Assembly: GCF_003226535.1 (NCBI RefSeq)
Contig: NZ_QKOB01000013.1
Coordinates: 23,337 to 87,336 of the forward strand
Direction: 5' to 3'
Length of the DNA: 64,000 bases
From: Meiothermus sp. Pnk-1
Lineage (GTDB): Bacteria > Deinococcota > Deinococci > Deinococcales > Thermaceae
Made by a program: the position numbers and the translations under genes. The notes below the pieces were generated by a model. That model was not told the origin of the DNA, ran no database searches, and saw nothing but the letters and a program-made list of their open reading frames with translations. This document shows positions 29,867 through 38,479 of the stretch, one piece after another. How positions within the stretch are numbered: position 1 is the first letter of the stretch; each line of letters starts with the position of its first letter.

Positions 29867-30765
29867 CAGCCCTCCACCTCCCGGCGGCGCAGGTAGAGCG
29901 AGCCTAGCGCCGACCCTGCCCCTACGATCACAAAGAGCACCACGCTGATGGCCGAGGCCACCCCCACATTGGAGGTGGCTTCAGAGGCTGCTCCGAAGGC
30001 CAGCCGATAAAACATCAAACCCAAGGTGTCGGTGGCCCCACCGGGGTTCCCGCTCACCCCAGCCATCACATAAGGCAACTCGAACCACTCCATGGCCCCG
30101 ATAAAGGTCAGGATCACGACGATGGTGAAAGCCGGAGCCAAGAGGGGGAGCATCACCTGGCGGAAGACCTGCCCCTCGGTGGCCCCATCGAGGCGGGCGG
30201 CCTCGTAGTACTCCTCGGGGATACTGTTCAATCCGGCCAAAAACACCAGGGTGGGAAAGCCCACCCAGCGCCAGGCGTTCACCAGAATTAAGGTCAAAAG
30301 GGCGTACTTGGGGTCCCCCAACGGGGCGAAGCTCGCCACCCCCAAGGCGTTGGCCATCTTGGTGATGGGACCGACCAGGGGGTCGAGAAAGAGAAGCCAC
30401 AAAAAGCCCACCACCACCAGCGAGAGAATCACCGGCAAAAACACCGTAACCCGGAAGAACCTAAATAGGGGCAGTTGCCGCCATAAGGCGTAAGCCAGCA
30501 GCAACCCCACCCCGTTCTGGATCACCATCAGCCCGACAAACGCCGAGAGGTTGTGGGAGAAAGCCCGGAGGAAGGCCTCGCGAAAGGGAAAGCTCAAGAG
30601 CTTGCGGAAGTTCTCGAGCCCCACAAACCCCTCGCGGTTGAAGCTGGTCCAGGAGTACAGGCTAAAGCTCAAGGCGTTGAGGGCCGGCCAGACCGTGAAG
30701 ACCAGCATCAGCAAAAGCGCCGGGGCCAGGAAGATGGTCAGCCATAAGTTCCGTTGAAAGCGCAT
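29866..30765 (-). CDS. Sugar ABC transporter permease, MalF-like (CUT1), system 2
   Basis: 299 residues with six predicted membrane segments and an EAA loop EYYEAARLDGATEGQVFRQVMLP. It forms a heterodimer with the following permease. It starts 18 bases after the binding-protein stop. Confidence 0.93.
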   Translation of the reverse strand: MRFQRNLWLTIFLAPALLLMLVFTVWPALNALSFSLYSWTSFNREGFVGLENFRKLLSFPFREAFLRAFSHNLSAFVGLMVIQNGVGLLLAYALWRQLPLFRFFRVTVFLPVILSLVVVGFLWLLFLDPLVGPITKMANALGVASFAPLGDPKYALLTLILVNAWRWVGFPTLVFLAGLNSIPEEYYEAARLDGATEGQVFRQVMLPLLAPAFTIVVILTFIGAMEWFELPYVMAGVSGNPGGATDTLGLMFYRLAFGAASEATSNVGVASAISVVLFVIVGAGSALGSLYLRRREVEG

Positions 30766-30783
30766 AGACCGGCTGGAGGTCGG

Positions 30784-32052
30784 CTACTTTTGGAATGGTT
30801 TGAACCACGTGGCCACGCCCTTGGTCATCTCCTCGGCGACCTGGCGGCCCGTGGCTTGGCCCAGGATCATCCTTTGCAGGCCGCTGCGAATGAGTTCGGT
30901 GCCGGTAGGGGTAGCGTAACGGAAGCCCACCAGGGTCAAGAAAGGGGTGCCGTAGTAGCCGGTCTGCTCGATGATCTCGGCCAGCACCGGGTCCTTGGCT
31001 TTGGTCCCCGGTATCGCCGAGGCCTGGGCTAGCCGCTCGGTAAACTGCTGGCCGAACTCCGGGGTGGAGAGGAAGTTGAGGAACTTGATGGCCGCCTCGG
31101 GGTACTTGGTCTTGGCGTTGATCGAGTAGTTCCCGTCGGCAAAGGTCGGGACGTAGGTGCGGCCCCCGCGGGTGAGGGGCGGGGCGGGCATAAAGCCAAA
31201 GTTGAGCTTGGGGTTGTTCTCGCGGAAGAAGGCGATGTCGAAGCCGCCGGTCACGAAGAAAGCGGCCCCGCCGTTGGTGAAGAGGGTACGGCCTTCGGGG
31301 TAACCGATGCCCGCGTAGTTGGGTGGGAAGAACTCCTTGAGCGCGGCGGTCTCCTCCAGGGCTTTGATAAAGCCTTCGTCCACAAAGGTTTTCTTTCCCG
31401 AGGTCACGTCGCGGAAGTAATCGGTGCCGCCATAGAACATGGGTCCGATCACCCCGAAGATCTGCTCGAGGCTGACCCCGTCTTTGGGACCGTTGGCCAG
31501 GGGAACGATCCCAGCGGCTTTGATCTTGGCCAGCGCAGCCTTGAACTCCGGCCAGGTCTCCGGCAACTCTTTGATCCCCGCCCGGCTCAGGAGGTCTTTG
31601 TTGTAGAAGAAGCCCAGGCTCTGGGTGGCGAAGGGCACCCCGTAGATCTTCTTGCGGGTGTCGTCCTTGAAACCACGGGCGGCGTTGAGGAGGCTCGAGG
31701 GAAACTTGCTCAGGTTGGGTACTTGCTTGGCGTCAATGGGCAGTAAGTAGCCCGCGTCCGCGAGTTGGGCCAACCCTCCGTAGGCTCGGGTGTGGATGAT
31801 GTCAGGGCCACTCCCCGCAGCCAGCGCCGAGGAAAGGATGGTGTTGTACTCGGTGTTTTTGTACGGGGTGAAGACTACCTTGATCCCGGTCTGCTTCTCG
31901 AACTGCTTGGCGATATCGTCGTAGAACTCCTTGTCTTCGACCCGCCAACTCCAGAAGCTGAGCGTGACCTGCTGGGCCAGGGTCGTCCCCGGGATTAGAA
32001 AAACCATCCCCACCGCTAATGCTTTGCTAAGTGTTCGTAAGGCCATTCGCAT
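30784..32052 (-). CDS. Sugar-binding protein of ABC transporter (CUT1), system 2
   Basis: 422 residues (ATG at 32052, second ATG at 32046). The signal peptide ends LIPGTTLAQQ, so it is cleaved by signal peptidase I or kept as a membrane anchor, with no lipobox. The mature part is a family-1 solute-binding protein: VTLSFWSWR, KQFEKQTGIKVVF, GSGPDIIHTRAYG, and GAAFFVTGGFD. The ligand is not readable. By context (NagA, NanE, kinase upstream on the same strand) an amino sugar or its oligomer is likely. It has its own promoter at 32089-32118. Confidence 0.92.
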   Translation of the reverse strand: MRMALRTLSKALAVGMVFLIPGTTLAQQVTLSFWSWRVEDKEFYDDIAKQFEKQTGIKVVFTPYKNTEYNTILSSALAAGSGPDIIHTRAYGGLAQLADAGYLLPIDAKQVPNLSKFPSSLLNAARGFKDDTRKKIYGVPFATQSLGFFYNKDLLSRAGIKELPETWPEFKAALAKIKAAGIVPLANGPKDGVSLEQIFGVIGPMFYGGTDYFRDVTSGKKTFVDEGFIKALEETAALKEFFPPNYAGIGYPEGRTLFTNGGAAFFVTGGFDIAFFRENNPKLNFGFMPAPPLTRGGRTYVPTFADGNYSINAKTKYPEAAIKFLNFLSTPEFGQQFTERLAQASAIPGTKAKDPVLAEIIEQTGYYGTPFLTLVGFRYATPTGTELIRSGLQRMILGQATGRQVAEEMTKGVATWFKPFQK

Positions 32053-32088
32053 ATCCTAGCCCCCTGCGTTGGATTGTTGAGCCAGGTT

Positions 32089-32126
32089 AGTATACGAAGG
32101 TATGGCTTTGGTATTCAAGTGGTCTG
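32089..32126 (-). promoter_or_regulatory. Promoter and possible GntR half-site of transporter system 2
   Basis: On the minus strand TTGAAT (32113-32118), 18 bases, TATACT (32089-32094). Overlapping its upstream edge, the plus strand reads AAGTGGTCT, the same nine bases as at the GntR-gene operator near 55998-56006. This suggests, but does not prove, a shared regulator. Confidence 0.5.
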
Positions 32127-32191
32127 TGAACCCAAGGCCGGTAGGAGGCCACGGAAGAACCTGGGCACGGTCGCGCAACTTTTCGAGCGGC

Positions 32192-33157
32192 TCAGGTATC
32201 GTAACCCAACGCGCCCTCGAGGCTGGCGATCTGACCCGGATGAATCGGTCCGGCCTGTTCCAGCGCCAGCACCAAGGCACCCCCTAAGGGCTCGAGCCGG
32301 GGAAGCCGCACCTCCGCCTTAGGGGCCAGCCGAGCAAGCGCTTGGATAAACGCCTCCCGCAGCACATCCACCCGGAAGACCCCCCCGGTGGGGTATACCG
32401 GCGGGTCCCAGAACTCCAGCTGGCGCATAACGGCCCCCGCCAGCCCCGCTAGCGCCGCTCCCCCTTCCCTCAGGATGTGCTGCGCCATCCTATCGCCCTC
32501 CCCCGCGACCCGGGCCACCACCGGCAACAGCCCCGCCACCCGCTGGCGCTCCAGACGACCATCGTAAAAGGCCAGGCGCAAATCCCAGGGCTGGCCCAGG
32601 CCGAGGTGGGCCAGCAGGGCCTGGGTCAGCCGGGTATCCGGGGCCAGCCGTTGGGAGGCCTCGAGCACCGCCCGCACCGCCTGCCGCCCTAGTTCATAAC
32701 CGCTTCCCGCGTCGCCCAAAAGGTAGCCATAGCCCCCTGCGAAGGCCTCCCGCCCCGCCCCATCTAGCCCCCAGGCGATCGAGCCGCCCCCGGCGATCAC
32801 CAACACCCCGGGGTTGCCGTAAGGGTCGGCCCCCCGGAAATTGCTCTGGGTGTCGTGGTGAATAGCCAGGCTCACCACACCGGGCAAGCGTTCCCGCATC
32901 CAGGACTCGACGGCGGAAGGGCCTCGCTGTGCCCCGGTCAGGCCCAAGGCGGCGTGGCGGATCGCCCCCAGCGGAAGCTGCGCGCCGATCTGCCGCAGCA
33001 GCTCCTCCAACACCCCCCGGCAGCGCTGGCGCTTTTCTTCGGTGGAGAGGTCATCCCAAGGCCCGGCCTGGGCTCGGGCCAACACCCGGCCCTGGAGGTC
33101 AGCCACCGCCGCCCGGGTGGAGGTCTGTCCCCCGTCGATTCCTAAAACAAACGTCAC
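32192..33157 (-). CDS. BadF/BadG/BcrA-type sugar kinase (N-acetylglucosamine kinase-like)
   Basis: 321 residues starting with GTG at 33157. It belongs to the ASKHA fold: phosphate-1 motif FVLGIDGGQTSTRAAVAD, a second motif around LGLTGAQRG, GVLVIAGGGSIAWG for the adenosine and phosphate-2 region, and GDAGSGYELGRQAV. The NagK-like members phosphorylate GlcNAc or glucosamine with ATP. The gene overlaps the nanE stop by 4 bases, so the two products probably act in sequence: phosphorylation of GlcNAc or ManNAc, then epimerisation. Confidence 0.85.
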   Translation of the reverse strand: MTFVLGIDGGQTSTRAAVADLQGRVLARAQAGPWDDLSTEEKRQRCRGVLEELLRQIGAQLPLGAIRHAALGLTGAQRGPSAVESWMRERLPGVVSLAIHHDTQSNFRGADPYGNPGVLVIAGGGSIAWGLDGAGREAFAGGYGYLLGDAGSGYELGRQAVRAVLEASQRLAPDTRLTQALLAHLGLGQPWDLRLAFYDGRLERQRVAGLLPVVARVAGEGDRMAQHILREGGAALAGLAGAVMRQLEFWDPPVYPTGGVFRVDVLREAFIQALARLAPKAEVRLPRLEPLGGALVLALEQAGPIHPGQIASLEGALGYDT

Positions 33158-33834
33158 GGCAACGCCTCTACAAAGCGGCGGGTGATCTCGGTGGGGTTGG
33201 TGATGGCCGTGCCGACCACCACCGCATACGCCCCGGCCTCGAGGGCGGCCCTGGCCTCCTGGGGGGTCCAGATGCGCCCTTCTGCCACCACCGGAACCGA
33301 GGTCTGCCGGGCGAGGAGGGCTACCAGCTCCAGATCTGGCCCTTGGCCTAGCCCTTGCGTGGCGGGGGTGTAACCCGAGAGGGTGCTCGCCAGCAGGTCG
33401 GCCCCGGCTTCGGCGGCCCACAACCCCTCCTCGAGCGTGGAGCAGTCGGCCATCACCGGCACCCCCAGCTCGGCTTGAATCTCCCGGATGAGGGCGTGCA
33501 GCTCAGGAAGGTTGAGCCGTTGGTAAAAAGCACAGGAAAGGGCCACCAAGTCGGCCCCGGCCTCCACGACCCGGCGGGCGGACTCCAGGTCCGGGGTGAT
33601 GATCACGTTCCCCTGCGGGTCCAGGCGTTTGTCAATTCCGATGATGGGGAGTTGGGTGACGGCCCGGATGGCCCGGATGTCCTCCGCCCCGTTAGCCCGT
33701 ATCCCCCCTGCCCCGCCCCTCTCGGCGGCCTTGGCCATCGCCGCCATAAAGCGGGGGCCGTACAGGGGGCTACCGGCCCTCGCCTGGCAGGAGACGATCA
33801 GCTTGTGCTGCAGTTTGGCTACCGTAGGGTGCAT
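33154..33834 (-). CDS. nanE: N-acetylmannosamine-6-phosphate 2-epimerase
   Basis: 226 residues, a TIM barrel: LIVSCQARAGSPLYGP, GGIRANGAEDIRAI, PIIGIDKR, VMADCSTLEEGLWAAEAGAD and the late PVVAEGRIWTPQEARAALEAGAYAVVVGTAITNP (in parts). It converts ManNAc-6-P to GlcNAc-6-P, feeding NagA. It sits 10 bases after the SIS gene and overlaps the kinase gene. Confidence 0.93.
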   Translation of the reverse strand: MHPTVAKLQHKLIVSCQARAGSPLYGPRFMAAMAKAAERGGAGGIRANGAEDIRAIRAVTQLPIIGIDKRLDPQGNVIITPDLESARRVVEAGADLVALSCAFYQRLNLPELHALIREIQAELGVPVMADCSTLEEGLWAAEAGADLLASTLSGYTPATQGLGQGPDLELVALLARQTSVPVVAEGRIWTPQEARAALEAGAYAVVVGTAITNPTEITRRFVEALP

Positions 33835-33844
33835 CGCGACCTCA

Positions 33845-34888
33845 TCAGCGTGTCCGGGTGACCTTCGAGAGGTTGCGGGGAGCGTCGGGGTTGTGGCCTC
33901 GGGCCACCGCCAGCCGGGCGGCGAAAGGGTAAAAAGCCTGAGCGATAAGCACCGAATCCAAGACCGGATGTAACCGGACGGACAGCGGCATGGGGGTGTG
34001 GGCGAACTCCAGGGCGTCCGCCTCGGAGGAAGCCACCAGCAGGTGGGCCCCCTTCCCGCGCAGGTTCTCCAACAGGCTTAGCATGCCAGGCAGGGGCTTG
34101 TCCTTGGGCAAAAGCGCCAGCAGCGGGAATCCCGGCTCTACCAGGGCCACCGGGCCGTGCAGGAGTTCGGCTCCCGAGAGGGCTTCGGCGTGGAGGGCGC
34201 TGGTCTCCTTGAGTTTGAGGGCTAGCTCGTTGGCTACTGCGAAAGCATAGCCTCGTCCGACCACCAGGGTGTTGTCGGTTTCGCTCAAGACCTCGAGCCC
34301 CGCGCTCCAGTCCGCCTCAGCAGCCTGGTATAGGGCCTCGGGGAGTTGGCTGAGCGCGCTTTGCAGCTCCCTATCGTCGCGCCAATACGCCACCAGTTGG
34401 GCCAAGGCGGCCAAGGCGGCCAGGTAGCTTTTGGTAGCGGCCACCGCCTCCTCGACTCCGGCCCACAGGGGCAGCACCACCTCGCACGAGCGAGCCAGCG
34501 GCGAGGATTCTTGGTTCACCAAGGCCACGGTAAGGGCTCCCCCGCGCCGGGCCTGGCGGGCTACCTCGATCAGGTCGGGGCTCTCTCCCGATTGCGACAC
34601 CGCCAACAGCAGGGCCTTATGGAGGCTCAGGTGGGCGCCGTAGACGGTGGTGGCAGAGGGGATGGCGCTCGAGCAGACCAGCCCCAACAGGCTTTCGATC
34701 AAGTACTTGCCGTAGAGGGCAGCGTGGTCGGAGCTACCCCGAGCCACGGTGAGAGCAAAGGGCGGGGGGTTACGGCGCAGGAAGCCAGCCAGGCTCTCCA
34801 CCTCGCTGCGGTTCTCGCGCAATAGACGCTCCACCACCGTGGGCGCTTGTAAGGCTTCGCGGTACATCTTGGTTTCGCTAACGTTCAT
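33845..34888 (-). CDS. Two-SIS-domain sugar phosphate isomerase/deaminase (NagB-II/GlmS C-terminal-like)
   Basis: 347 residues without the glutaminase half of GlmS. It begins with TKMYREALQAP and has two SIS domains: the first with VARGSSDHAALYGKY and LAVSQSGESPDLIEVARQAR, the second with VVGRGYAFAVANELALKLKETSALHAEALSGAELLHGPVAL (in parts). It is best explained as a glucosamine-6-phosphate deaminase of the NagB-II type, converting GlcN-6-P to fructose-6-P and ammonia after NagA. A classical nagB is not seen here, which fits replacement. Confidence 0.87.
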   Translation of the reverse strand: MNVSETKMYREALQAPTVVERLLRENRSEVESLAGFLRRNPPPFALTVARGSSDHAALYGKYLIESLLGLVCSSAIPSATTVYGAHLSLHKALLLAVSQSGESPDLIEVARQARRGGALTVALVNQESSPLARSCEVVLPLWAGVEEAVAATKSYLAALAALAQLVAYWRDDRELQSALSQLPEALYQAAEADWSAGLEVLSETDNTLVVGRGYAFAVANELALKLKETSALHAEALSGAELLHGPVALVEPGFPLLALLPKDKPLPGMLSLLENLRGKGAHLLVASSEADALEFAHTPMPLSVRLHPVLDSVLIAQAFYPFAARLAVARGHNPDAPRNLSKVTRTR

Positions 34889-34904
34889 GGGCTTTCTCCG
34901 TTTG

Positions 34905-34939
34905 CTGCGCTCACGCCATACGCCGAACGCAAGATGCGG
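34905..34939 (+). repeat. Degenerate heptanucleotide repeat (five units)
   Basis: CTGCGCT, CACGCCA, TACGCCG, AACGCAA, GATGCGG in uninterrupted 7-base phase, mostly with ACGC at positions 2-5. It is the same type as the array at 15406-15454 and sits in the 58-base gap between the nagA stop and the SIS gene start. Confidence 0.7.
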
Positions 34940-34946
34940 TGCCGGC

Positions 34947-36035
34947 TCAACGCACCCGCTCCCCGCGGATGTAGACCTCCTCGACCTCGAGCCCCGCGTT
35001 CAACACCACCAGGTCGGCCCGAGCCCCCACCGCGATGCGGCCCCGATCCTCGAGGCCCAGGTACTCGGCAGCCAGGGTAGAGACCCGCTGGGCCGCCTCT
35101 TCCAGGGGCAGGCCCCAACCCACCAGGTTGCGCAGGGCGCGGTCTAGGGTAAGAGAGCTCCCGGCCAAGGCGCCGTCGGCGAGGTAGACCCCCTCGCCCT
35201 TGCGGTAGACCGCGTGACGACCCATGCGATACTCCCCCTCGGGCATCCCGGCGGCGGCCACCGCGTCGGTGACCACGTACAGCCCCGGGATGGCCCGCAA
35301 CACGCCCCGCAGCACCGCCGGATGAACGTGCAATCCGTCGCCGATGACCTCGGCATAGCGAGCCCGCTCGAGGCTCAGCCCCACCACCCCCGGCTCACGC
35401 TGGACCAGCGGAGTCATGGCGTTGAAGAGGTGGGTAAAGCCCCTGGCCCCCGCCTCGAAAGCGGCCAGGGCTTCGGCGTAGGTGGCGGTGGTATGGCCCT
35501 GCTGCACCCGCACCCCCCGCCCTGCAAGCCAGCGGATGAGCTCGAGCGCCCCCGGCAGCTCAGCGGCCAGGGTGACGATGCGGATCGGGGCCAGTGCGCA
35601 AAAGCGCTGCACGAGCTCGAGGTCGGGCAGAAGCGGATAGGGTGGCTGGGCCCCTAGCTTCCGGGGGCTGATAAACGGGCCCTCCAGGTGTACTCCCACC
35701 ACCTGGGCCTCGTCCACAGCGGGCCTTTCGACCACCGCTCGAGCCCCTCGTAAAGCCGCCTCAATCTCCTCCACCGGGGCCGTGACGGTGGTGGCGAGCA
35801 GGGTGGTGGTGCCGTGCTGGGCGTGAAAACGGGCCAGTTGTCGAACGGCCGCCTCGCCTTCCATCGTGTCCGCTCCGCCGCCGCCGTGAACGTGTAGGTC
35901 AATGAACCCAGGCAAGATAAAGCGCCGGGGTTCCGGCGCGGTGGCCATGGGCTCGAGCCCCTCGACGCGCTCGCCGAAGCTGAGGCGTCCGGCCACAGGG
36001 CCCTGGGGGGTGATGACGGTTCCGGAAAGTTCCAT
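34947..36035 (-). CDS. nagA: N-acetylglucosamine-6-phosphate deacetylase
   Basis: 362 residues from the ATG at 36035, which has a perfect AGGAGG site. It is an amidohydrolase barrel: LPGFIDLHVHGGGGADTME with H48 and H50, HLEGPFISP for the metal-binding glutamate, QQGHTTATYAEALAAFEAGARGFTHLFNAM (in parts) for the later histidines, and VVTDAVAAAGMPEG with the catalytic aspartate. It releases acetate from GlcNAc-6-P. It follows DUF4127 by 14 bases. Confidence 0.95.
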   Translation of the reverse strand: MELSGTVITPQGPVAGRLSFGERVEGLEPMATAPEPRRFILPGFIDLHVHGGGGADTMEGEAAVRQLARFHAQHGTTTLLATTVTAPVEEIEAALRGARAVVERPAVDEAQVVGVHLEGPFISPRKLGAQPPYPLLPDLELVQRFCALAPIRIVTLAAELPGALELIRWLAGRGVRVQQGHTTATYAEALAAFEAGARGFTHLFNAMTPLVQREPGVVGLSLERARYAEVIGDGLHVHPAVLRGVLRAIPGLYVVTDAVAAAGMPEGEYRMGRHAVYRKGEGVYLADGALAGSSLTLDRALRNLVGWGLPLEEAAQRVSTLAAEYLGLEDRGRIAVGARADLVVLNAGLEVEEVYIRGERVR

Positions 36036-36049
36036 TAGACCTCCTGCAT

Positions 36050-37570
36050 TTAGATTACGCGCCCCTCCCGCACCAGGCGCAGGGGGAACACCCCGGTGAA
36101 CAAGCGGGGCCAGGCTAGCCTGGCTGGCCCGCGCTCGAGCCGCACCCCCGGCAGCCGTGGGGCGAAGTGCCACGCCCACAGCTCCTCGACCAGGGGGGCC
36201 ATGCGGGCCTCGACCAGGGCCTCGGCGCGGGGCTTGAGCTCGCCCAAGTCGAAGGGGCTGGGGTCACCGAGCGCTTCGCGCACCTCGCCGCGTACCCGGC
36301 CTTGGTAGAGCCAGTCATCGACGAGCCGCGAGAGGTGAGCCTCGGCCAGGGCCAGGGGGTCGCTCCCGTAGAGGGAGCAAACCCCAGAGGCGATGGCGCT
36401 GCCCAGCGTGTTCCCCGCCGTGTTCCAGGCGGCGTACCCGGCCAGGCGGGTCACGTCCACGGCATCCAGCAGCAGCCGGGTGAAGCGCTCCTCGGCCCCG
36501 TTGGCATAGGCCACGTCGGCCACGGTGACCCGGCGGCCTGCGGCCAGGTCTTCGGCGATGCACCCCACGAACTCGGGCAGGTGGCGGTTGGCGGTGTCCA
36601 CCGCCTCGAGGTTGGGCTGGCGGTGGGCCTGCCGGTGGGAAGGGGCGTTGACGGCCAGGATCAGGTCGGCGGCCTCGGGGCTCGAGGCCGCCACGCAGCC
36701 CGCCGCCCGCAGGTGGGCCTTGACCAACTCGCCCAGCACGCGGTCCTCGTAGAGCATCACGCTGTGAGGGGCCAGGGCCGAGGGGTAGCGCACCCAGATG
36801 CGGGGCTTGCGGCCCGAGGCGTTGACCAGAGCCCGCGCCAGCAGCACCGCCGCCACCTCGTCGGCGCCGGGGTACACGTCGGCCTTCGGCCACAGGTTCA
36901 GCTCGTCGATCCGGGCTTCCAAACGCCGCCGATCCCTGGCCGCTAGACCATACGGAGTGGTGTCGTCCAGGGTCAGGCACAGGTGCTCGAGCACCCCCTC
37001 CTGCAGCAGGCCGATGGCCGCCTGGTGCAGGGCGTGGTTGCGCTCGCGGGTGGCGAGCCAGTCCTCCAGAATCTCCCTTGGGACTGCGGAAATCGCGGCC
37101 TCGAGTTCCGAGCGATCCGCGCCCCGCTCCACCCGGTCGGTCCACTCCGACACCCGGCGCAGCGCCGCACCCCACCGGCCGTAGTAGGGCTTCTCCTCCA
37201 GCGGATCGTCGTCGTGGGCCACCCGCACGATCACGCCGTAGGCCAGCAGGCGCAGCCGGGGGTGGTCCCGCTTCACCTCGCGCAGCACCTCCAGCCGCCC
37301 CAGCGCCGCCTCGAGCGGGTCCGAGACCCGGCGGGCCGGGATCATGCCGCCCAGGGTGAGGGTCTCGAGGGTGACGAGGGCCACGTCGGCGGCAGGGGCG
37401 TGCTCGCGCAGCCATTCGGCGATCCCGGCGGTGTCGCCAGGGCGGTTTAGGTGGTTGAGGATCTCCAGGGGGGGCGAGAGCAGCTCGAGGCCGGCCACCC
37501 GCGCGAGCTGGTGGGGCAGCTCGAGGGTGGGGGGGCGGGTGTCACAGGGCAGGAGCAGTACGCGCTTCAT
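36050..37570 (-). CDS. DUF4127 family protein
   Basis: 506 residues, soluble, without a signal peptide. The start MKRVLLLPCDTRPPTLELPHQL, then TLETLTLGGMIPARRV, LTLDDTTPYGLAARDRRRLEA, YPGADEVAAVLLARAL and YAAWNTAGNTLGSAIASG match the DUF4127 family as I remember it. Conserved Asp/Glu/Asn-rich patches (LDDTTPYG, NTAGNT) look like catalytic or metal sites, but no function is established. The gene abuts the permease stop with no gap and precedes nagA by 14 bases, so it belongs to the amino-sugar operon and probably processes the imported sugar before deacetylation. This role is inference. Confidence 0.8.
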   Translation of the reverse strand: MKRVLLLPCDTRPPTLELPHQLARVAGLELLSPPLEILNHLNRPGDTAGIAEWLREHAPAADVALVTLETLTLGGMIPARRVSDPLEAALGRLEVLREVKRDHPRLRLLAYGVIVRVAHDDDPLEEKPYYGRWGAALRRVSEWTDRVERGADRSELEAAISAVPREILEDWLATRERNHALHQAAIGLLQEGVLEHLCLTLDDTTPYGLAARDRRRLEARIDELNLWPKADVYPGADEVAAVLLARALVNASGRKPRIWVRYPSALAPHSVMLYEDRVLGELVKAHLRAAGCVAASSPEAADLILAVNAPSHRQAHRQPNLEAVDTANRHLPEFVGCIAEDLAAGRRVTVADVAYANGAEERFTRLLLDAVDVTRLAGYAAWNTAGNTLGSAIASGVCSLYGSDPLALAEAHLSRLVDDWLYQGRVRGEVREALGDPSPFDLGELKPRAEALVEARMAPLVEELWAWHFAPRLPGVRLERGPARLAWPRLFTGVFPLRLVREGRVI

Positions 37571-38479
37571 CTACCCCTTTACCGCCCCCTCGAGCCCGCG
37601 CATAAAAAGCCGCTGGGCCAGGAGGAAGACCAGCAGCACCGGGATCATCATCAGCACAGCCCCTGCCGCTACGTTGAAGGTGTCGTAGTTGAACTGTCCC
37701 TTGAGCTTGAGGATCGCCACCGACAGCGGCAACAACTCCTCGTTGGTGAGCAAGGCTACCGAGGGCCAAAAATAAGCGTTCCAGGTACTGACCAGGGTAA
37801 AGATGCCCAAAGCGGTGAGCGAGGGCCTCGAGAGCGGAATCATGATCCGCCATAGGATCTGCGTCTCGCTGGCCCCGTCAATCCGGGCGGCCTCCAGAAG
37901 GGTACCGGGGATGGCTAGGTAGGCCTGGCGCATGAGAAAGATGCCGAAGGCGGTTGCCACCGTGGGCAGCACCACCCCCCAGTAGGTGCCCAGCAGGTGC
38001 AGCTTGTTGAGGGTCAACACGTTGACGATAAACGAGGTCTCGGTGGGCAAGACCAAGGTGGAGAGGATCGCAGCGAAGATGAGGTTCTTCCCGGGAAAGC
38101 GCAGCCGGGCCAGCGGATAAGCGGCCAGGGCCGAGACGATCAGGGTTCCCGCCACGGTGAGCCCGGTGATGATCAGCGAGTTTAGCAAATACTTGCCCAG
38201 CTTGAGCTTTTCGAAGACCTCGACGAAGTTGCCCAGGGTGACGGCGGGCGGGAAGAGGCTACGGGGAAGGTCGTAGATGCTGATCCCGGCTGCTTTTTTG
38301 TCGGTGAGGGAGATCGCCAGGGTCCACAGGAAAGGGAAAACCGCAAAGGCCAGGATGGCCAGCAGGATCAGGTAGGTCAAAGCGAAGCCCACCCCTTTGC
38401 GCCACGCCGCCCGGCGGCGCAGCCCCGCGGCCTCTGCTCGGGCGTGGAGGGTGGTCGGGAAGCCTCCTCGTTCGTTCAT
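37571..38479 (-). CDS. Sugar ABC transporter permease, MalG-like (CUT1), system 1
   Basis: 302 residues with six predicted membrane segments and the EAA loop [26 protein letters not shown]. The cytoplasmic N terminus is longer than usual and basic. It overlaps the MalF-like gene by 4 bases and directly abuts DUF4127. Confidence 0.94.
   Translation of the reverse strand: MNERGGFPTTLHARAEAAGLRRRAAWRKGVGFALTYLILLAILAFAVFPFLWTLAISLTDKKAAGISIYDLPRSLFPPAVTLGNFVEVFEKLKLGKYLLNSLIITGLTVAGTLIVSALAAYPLARLRFPGKNLIFAAILSTLVLPTETSFIVNVLTLNKLHLLGTYWGVVLPTVATAFGIFLMRQAYLAIPGTLLEAARIDGASETQILWRIMIPLSRPSLTALGIFTLVSTWNAYFWPSVALLTNEELLPLSVAILKLKGQFNYDTFNVAAGAVLMMIPVLLVFLLAQRLFMRGLEGAVKG

Noticed and set aside
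33845..34888. MurQ etherase or full GlmS for the two-SIS protein
   Set aside because: It lacks the GlmS glutaminase domain and has two SIS domains, whereas MurQ has one; the NagB-II type fits better.
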